Source: UBA1359 sp029570385
Lineage (GTDB): Bacteria > Patescibacteriota > Patescibacteriia > Patescibacteriales > Patescibacteriaceae
DNA length: 28,761 nt
Reading direction: 5' to 3'
NCBI GenBank assembly: GCA_035351315.1
Contig: DAOPVX010000008.1
Coordinates: 1-28,761 of the forward strand
The stretch's first letter is position 1, and each line of letters opens with the position of its first letter. Below are positions 25,401 through 28,761 of the stretch, piece by piece. The position numbers and the translations under genes were made by a program. The notes under the pieces are model-generated. The model saw nothing but the letters and a program-made list of their open reading frames with translations. It was not told the origin of the DNA and did no database searches.

Positions 25401-26421
25401 CATTCAAGTCAGAAGTAGCGAAACGGCCGCCATCCAAAGCAACCATCGGCCGCAAATCTGGCGGGATAACTGGAATAACCTTAAGAATCATCCACTCGGG
25501 ACGCAAATTATTAGCTAATAAATTCTTAAAGAAACGGAGACGCTTAACAATTTTCTCTTTTTTAGAATCAATGGCGGTGGCCAGCTCGGCCTCCAACTCC
25601 TGGATAATCTTTTCTAAGTCAATATTGGCTAATAATTCGCGGATACCTTCGGCGCCGATACTAGCAGTAAAGATATGACCATATTTTAAGCTCAGATTCT
25701 GATAAACATTTTCCGGTAAAATCGTCATCGGCCGCAAATCTTTAAGCTCTTTCTGAGTTTGAGCCAAGGCTTCTTCGAGCTCACTAATCTTGGCATCGCG
25801 ATCGGCAGTCAGCTCTTCTAGTGATTGATCGATCATCTGTTTAACCTCTAAAGCGGTTTTACCGTTAGCTAAAGCGGCTTGTTTTTGTTTTTCCAACTCA
25901 GCTAAACCTTTAGCGAATTCATTCTCAAACAATTTCTTCTTGCTCTTATATTCCTGGCGAATCTGCTCAATAGTAGCTTCTAACAATTCTTGATTAACAT
26001 CAGTGATGATAAAACTGGCGAAATAAATTACTTTTTCAATCGCTTGAACGGAAATATTCAAAGCTAGACCGATTTTTGACGATAGACCGCGCAAGAACCA
26101 AATATGACAGACCGGCGTTTGTAGCGAGATATGACCCATTCGCTCGCGGCGGACGCTGCTGCGGGTTACTTCAACACCGCATTTATCGCAAACGATTCCC
26201 TTATAACGAACTTTCTTGTATTTACCACAATAGCATTCCCAATCCTTGGATGGACCAAAAATTCGTTCGCAAAACAGGCCATCTTTTTCTGGTTTTTGCG
26301 TCCGATAATTAATTGTTTCCGGTCGAGTCACTTCGCCATGAGACCAGGCGATAATTTCTTCCGGCGAGGCTAGTTTTAATTTAATAGCCTCAAAATCGGT
26401 AGTTTTGATTGGATTTAACAT
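22486..26421 (-). CDS. rpoC: DNA-directed RNA polymerase subunit beta'
   Basis: A complete beta' subunit of 1311 residues, somewhat shorter than the 1407 of E. coli. The N-terminal zinc site has Cys63, Cys65, Cys78 and Cys81. A coiled-coil region rich in Glu, Lys and Ala lies around 150-235. The catalytic NADFDGDQMAVH motif lies near 534-545 and supplies the three Mg-binding aspartates. The second zinc site combines DCGSHEG with TCNTRKGLCQKC near 935. The trigger-loop segment GEPGTQLTMRTFHTGG lies near 970 and continues directly into GVASQDDITQGLPRVEE. This suggests that the large insertion found in the E. coli trigger loop is absent. It follows rpoB with 21 bases between them, the usual operon order, and shares a convergent terminator with the por operon. 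No Shine-Dalgarno site is visible. Confidence 0.98.
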   Translation of the reverse strand: MLNPIKTTDFEAIKLKLASPEEIIAWSHGEVTRPETINYRTQKPEKDGLFCERIFGPSKDWECYCGKYKKVRYKGIVCDKCGVEVTRSSVRRERMGHISLQTPVCHIWFLRGLSSKIGLALNISVQAIEKVIYFASFIITDVNQELLEATIEQIRQEYKSKKKLFENEFAKGLAELEKQKQAALANGKTALEVKQMIDQSLEELTADRDAKISELEEALAQTQKELKDLRPMTILPENVYQNLSLKYGHIFTASIGAEGIRELLANIDLEKIIQELEAELATAIDSKKEKIVKRLRFFKNLLANNLRPEWMILKVIPVIPPDLRPMVALDGGRFATSDLNDLYRRIINRNNRLKQLIELKAPEVICRNEKRMLQEAVDALIDNSIRHGKTVTASTGQKRTLKSLSDSLKGKQGRFRQNLLGKRTDYSGRSVITVNPNLRLWQCGLPKRMALELFKPFIISELIKREVVHNVRSASRYIEADHDDVWEILENIVREAYVLLNRAPTLHRLGIQAFKPILTEGLSIQIHPLVCSAFNADFDGDQMAVHVPLTEEARAEARDIMLASHNLLKPATGDPIVNLGQDIVWGVYYITSEEKGAEQDVTKMKAFGSWQEAKLAYDCGKIRLRETIRVQIDYLNNQLITTTVGRIVFNNILPEKLRFVNEIVLGPKVKALVKDCLRHYGEEATVDFLDELKRESFKFITRSGLSWGMGDLPTFASRDELIKQAEQEAEEVQQQYEDGLLTDSERYGKIIQLWTAAKDKITAICMEDLDRDGPVYSMIKSGARGSWAQLTQILGMKGLVTSPNGEIIELPIKGNFKRGFDVLEYFIATHGVRKGLSDTALRTANAGYLTRRLVDVSQDIIIREEDCGSHEGLLITKAESELIGRTLLRRITGRYLNADLKNSANKILAKKGDLIDEELATKLADEDILEAEIRSVLTCNTRKGLCQKCYGHDLAYNKIAKLGTSAGVMAAQSIGEPGTQLTMRTFHTGGVASQDDITQGLPRVEEIFEARSPKRKAYIAEVAGLVTVENAQKTIDPVTGKVIGGGANKVVKISYQGEDVDKYYFFDDSKTSKTKAATDELKIAVKDGDIVGAETKLFSLGRKVTKATRPGKVSLGKNYVAVTVELPKEKEYIIPKDFALVVQSGQTVEVGDQLTEGSLDLRQLFELKGQIAAQKYIIQEIQRVYSSQGQALNDKHIEIIARQMFSRVYITDAADSDFTNGEVVERSIFDQVNEDLKKAKKQPAKGQVLLLSMTKTALTTESFLSSASFQETSRVLIEAAISGKVDKLEGLKENVIIGRPIPAGTGITSTV

Positions 26422-26442
26422 ATAAGACGATTAATCAAAAAC

Positions 26443-28761
26443 CTAAATAATTTCCAAACCGGCTGATTGGGCATCTTCCGTTAATGCCTGGCTGGACCGA
26501 CGAGCCATTTCTTCACCAACCACTTCATTAATATGAGCATTGGCATCCAAATTATTATTATTGTTATAACGACTGTCATAGTCATCAGTCTGATCGGTTA
26601 ATTCAACCACCTCCCCATGGCCATCTAATAGCTGAATATCTAAAGCCAGACCCTTGAGTTCTCTAATCAAGACATTAAATGATTCCGGCACATTTAGTTT
26701 CTTAATCGGCTCACCTTTAATAATCGCTTCATAGGCTTTACTGCGACCGGCAACATCATCAGACTTGATAGTCAGAATTTCTTGCAAGGTATGAGCAGCG
26801 CCATAACCCTCGAGAGCCCAGACTTCCATTTCACCAAAACGCTGGCCGCCGAATTGCGCCTTACCACCCAATGGCTGTTGAGTAATTAAAGAATACGGGC
26901 CGATTGAACGTTGATGAATCTTGTCTTCAACCATATGGTTGAGTTTGAGCATATACTTATAGCCAACGGTTGCCTTATGATCAAAAGGAGTGCCGGTTTT
27001 GCCGTCATAAAGCTGAATCTTGCCATCTTCTGGCAGGCCAGCTTTTTTTAATTCGGCCTTAATCGTTTCTTCACTAATACCATTAAGTGCTGGACTAGCC
27101 ACCTTATAGCCTAAAGTCTTGGCCGCTAAACCCAGGTGAGTTTCAAGTAGTTGACCTAAGTTCATACGAGAAACAACGCCGAGCGGAGATAAAATAATAT
27201 CCACCGGAGTGCCGTCAGCCATGTAAGGCATGTCTTCAACGGCGACAATCCGCGAAATAACACCTTTATTGCCGTGGCGACCAGCCAATTTATCGCCAGC
27301 CTTAATCTTACGCAAATTAGCCACGGTTACCTGAATTGATTCAATAACTCCGGTCTGGAGCTTATCACCCTGGTTGCGGGAAAAAACCTTAATATCAATA
27401 ACTTTACCGTGTTCGCCATGTTCTAGATAAAGCGAAGAATCACGAACATCTTTAGCTTTTTCACCAAAAATTGCCCTAATTAACTTCTCTTCAGCGCTAA
27501 GTTCAGTTTCACCCTTGGGAGTAATTTTGCCAACCAAGATATCGCCGCTAGAAACTTCGGCACCAATCCGGACAATACCGCGTTCATCTAAATCCTTAAG
27601 TTTTTCTTCACTAATATTGGGTATGTCATTGGTAACCACTTCTGGCCCCAACTTAGTATCGCGGACATCTAATGTATAATTCTCAATATGAATGGAACTA
27701 TAGGTATCATCTTTAACTAAACGCTCGGAAATAATAATGGCATCTTCATAATTAAAACCTTCCCAAGTCATAAAGGCCACCAAAACATTATTACCCAAAG
27801 CTAGCTCGCCATGATCAATGGCTGAAGCATCAGTTAATAAGTCATTTTTCTTGACTGCTTGCCCGGGAACCACAATTAATTTCTGATTAATACAAGTAGA
27901 GGCATTGGAACGCAAGTATTTATTGAGCTTAAAAGTATGAATTTGACCGCTTTTGCCGGTTAATTCTATTTTTAAAGAATCGGCATAAGTAATGACACCA
28001 TCTTCCGGGGCGACAATGGCGTGACCAGAATCTTTAGCCGCGCGAGCTTCCATGCCAGTACCGACAATTGGCGACTGAGCCATTACTAGCGGGACGGCCT
28101 GACGTTGCATATTGGTTCCCATTAAAGCGCGGATACCGTCATCGTGTTCTAAAAAAGGAATTAACGAGGTGCCGATTGAAACAATTTGGTTAGCGGCCAC
28201 GCCAATAAAATCAACTTCACTGGCATCAACAACCGCCGGCTCACCATAACGGCGTCCTTCCATCCGTTCATTAATAAAATGACCAGATTTATCAACTGGA
28301 GCAGTAAAGGCAACGGTAATAAATTTTTCTTCACTCGCTGCGTCTAAATAAATAATTTCATTGGTAATGGTTGGTACTACTGGAATCGTGACATTGCCAC
28401 CCAGTTTATCGTGCAAAGTCTTAGCTAATTTCTCGTCAATGACCTGGCCAGCTTTAGCAATAATAGTTGTCTTCTTGGTTTTTTGGTCTAACCATTCAAT
28501 ATCTTGACGAATAGTTTGGCCAACAGTAATGGCCGGTTCGTTTTCTATATCATGAATAACGCGGCAATAGGGTGCCTCAATAAAACCAAAATCATTAATT
28601 CGGGCATAGCTGGCTAAATGGCCAACCAAACCGATATTCGGACCCTCTGGAGTGGCAATCGGACAAATACGGCTATAATGAGTAGCATGAACATCTCGGA
28701 CTTCAAAACCGGCCCGCTCACGAGCTAAACCGCCAGGACCAAGAGCTGATAACCGGCGCTT
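26443..28761 (-). CDS. rpoB: DNA-directed RNA polymerase subunit beta (partial, N-terminal part off the window)
   Basis: The last 772 residues of the beta subunit, open to the window edge. The frame continues upstream of Met at 28629 with RRLSALGPGGL, ERAGFEVRDVH and PIATPEGPNIGL. That internal Met is therefore not the start, and the gene enters from outside. RRLSALGPGGL is the end of the rifampicin-binding cluster and keeps the serine equivalent to E. coli Ser531; residues before it, including His526, are not visible. Other landmarks are EDAIIISERLV, KLAGRHGNKG, and the C-terminal GGKAQFGGQRFGEMEVWALEGYGA. The C-terminal end has an Asn-rich stretch (YNNNNNLDANAH) and a short tail. It is followed by rpoC after 21 bases. 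It is catalytically essential and a good phylogenetic marker. Confidence 0.97.
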   Translation of the reverse strand, partial: KRRLSALGPGGLARERAGFEVRDVHATHYSRICPIATPEGPNIGLVGHLASYARINDFGFIEAPYCRVIHDIENEPAITVGQTIRQDIEWLDQKTKKTTIIAKAGQVIDEKLAKTLHDKLGGNVTIPVVPTITNEIIYLDAASEEKFITVAFTAPVDKSGHFINERMEGRRYGEPAVVDASEVDFIGVAANQIVSIGTSLIPFLEHDDGIRALMGTNMQRQAVPLVMAQSPIVGTGMEARAAKDSGHAIVAPEDGVITYADSLKIELTGKSGQIHTFKLNKYLRSNASTCINQKLIVVPGQAVKKNDLLTDASAIDHGELALGNNVLVAFMTWEGFNYEDAIIISERLVKDDTYSSIHIENYTLDVRDTKLGPEVVTNDIPNISEEKLKDLDERGIVRIGAEVSSGDILVGKITPKGETELSAEEKLIRAIFGEKAKDVRDSSLYLEHGEHGKVIDIKVFSRNQGDKLQTGVIESIQVTVANLRKIKAGDKLAGRHGNKGVISRIVAVEDMPYMADGTPVDIILSPLGVVSRMNLGQLLETHLGLAAKTLGYKVASPALNGISEETIKAELKKAGLPEDGKIQLYDGKTGTPFDHKATVGYKYMLKLNHMVEDKIHQRSIGPYSLITQQPLGGKAQFGGQRFGEMEVWALEGYGAAHTLQEILTIKSDDVAGRSKAYEAIIKGEPIKKLNVPESFNVLIRELKGLALDIQLLDGHGEVVELTDQTDDYDSRYNNNNNLDANAHINEVVGEEMARRSSQALTEDAQSAGLEII

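Noticed and set aside
28627..28629. Met at 28629 as start of rpoB
   Set aside because: The frame continues upstream with highly conserved RpoB sequence (ALGPGGL, ERAGFEVRDVH) up to the window edge.
1..28761. CRISPR arrays, tRNA or rRNA genes, insertion sequences
   Set aside because: No regularly spaced direct repeats, cloverleaf-like T-loop signatures, transposase motifs or rRNA-like blocks were found by reading; the intergenic space is too small for most of these.

Overview
The window looks like part of the chromosome of a Patescibacteria (Candidate Phyla Radiation, CPR) bacterium, probably of the Parcubacteria-like groups. This is inferred from genome style, not from a database match. It is AT-rich, densely packed, and has very short or overlapping gene junctions. 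Clear Shine-Dalgarno sites are mostly absent. Several large secreted or membrane proteins resemble the type IV secretion/pilin-like proteins typical of CPR genomes. TGA serves as a normal stop (for example at the ends of the por gamma and beta genes), so the recoded-UGA lineages Gracilibacteria and Absconditabacteria are unlikely.

Left part (1-15013, all minus strand). A run of genes reads leftward from a divergent promoter at about 15040: exodeoxyribonuclease III, leuS, rsmA, a membrane protein with thrombospondin-type-3 calcium repeats, and a giant secreted cysteine-rich protein of 2769 residues. A perfect 40-bp palindrome closes the run. Beyond it, a strong-looking promoter drives a small membrane protein and then a polytopic VirB6/TrbL-like protein that runs off the window edge (1-942). 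The first three genes are housekeeping; the rest face the cell envelope.

Middle part (15064-22441, plus strand). This operon starts with a membrane-anchored DsbA-like thiol oxidoreductase. The gamma and alpha subunits of a pyruvate-type 2-oxoacid:ferredoxin oxidoreductase follow. Two VirB2-like pilin paralogues with cysteine-rich tails then lie between the alpha and beta subunit genes. The beta subunit comes next, and last a third VirB2-like protein fused to a VanY-type M15 D,D-carboxypeptidase. A decayed copy of the 3' end of the alpha gene lies in front of the second pilin gene, so the two pilin genes arose by a tandem duplication that carried the tail of porA with it.

Right part (22486-28761, minus strand). 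The rpoB-rpoC operon converges on the por/pilin operon across a shared hairpin terminator. rpoC is complete; rpoB is cut by the window edge.

Taken together, the window mixes core information genes, one fermentative or anaerobic metabolic enzyme, and an envelope system. The envelope part comprises a VirB6-like channel, VirB2-like pilins, a wall peptidase, a giant adhesin-like protein, and a Dsb enzyme that could fold the cysteine-rich members. No tRNA, rRNA, CRISPR array or insertion sequence was seen, and no gene-free stretch exceeds 150 bases.
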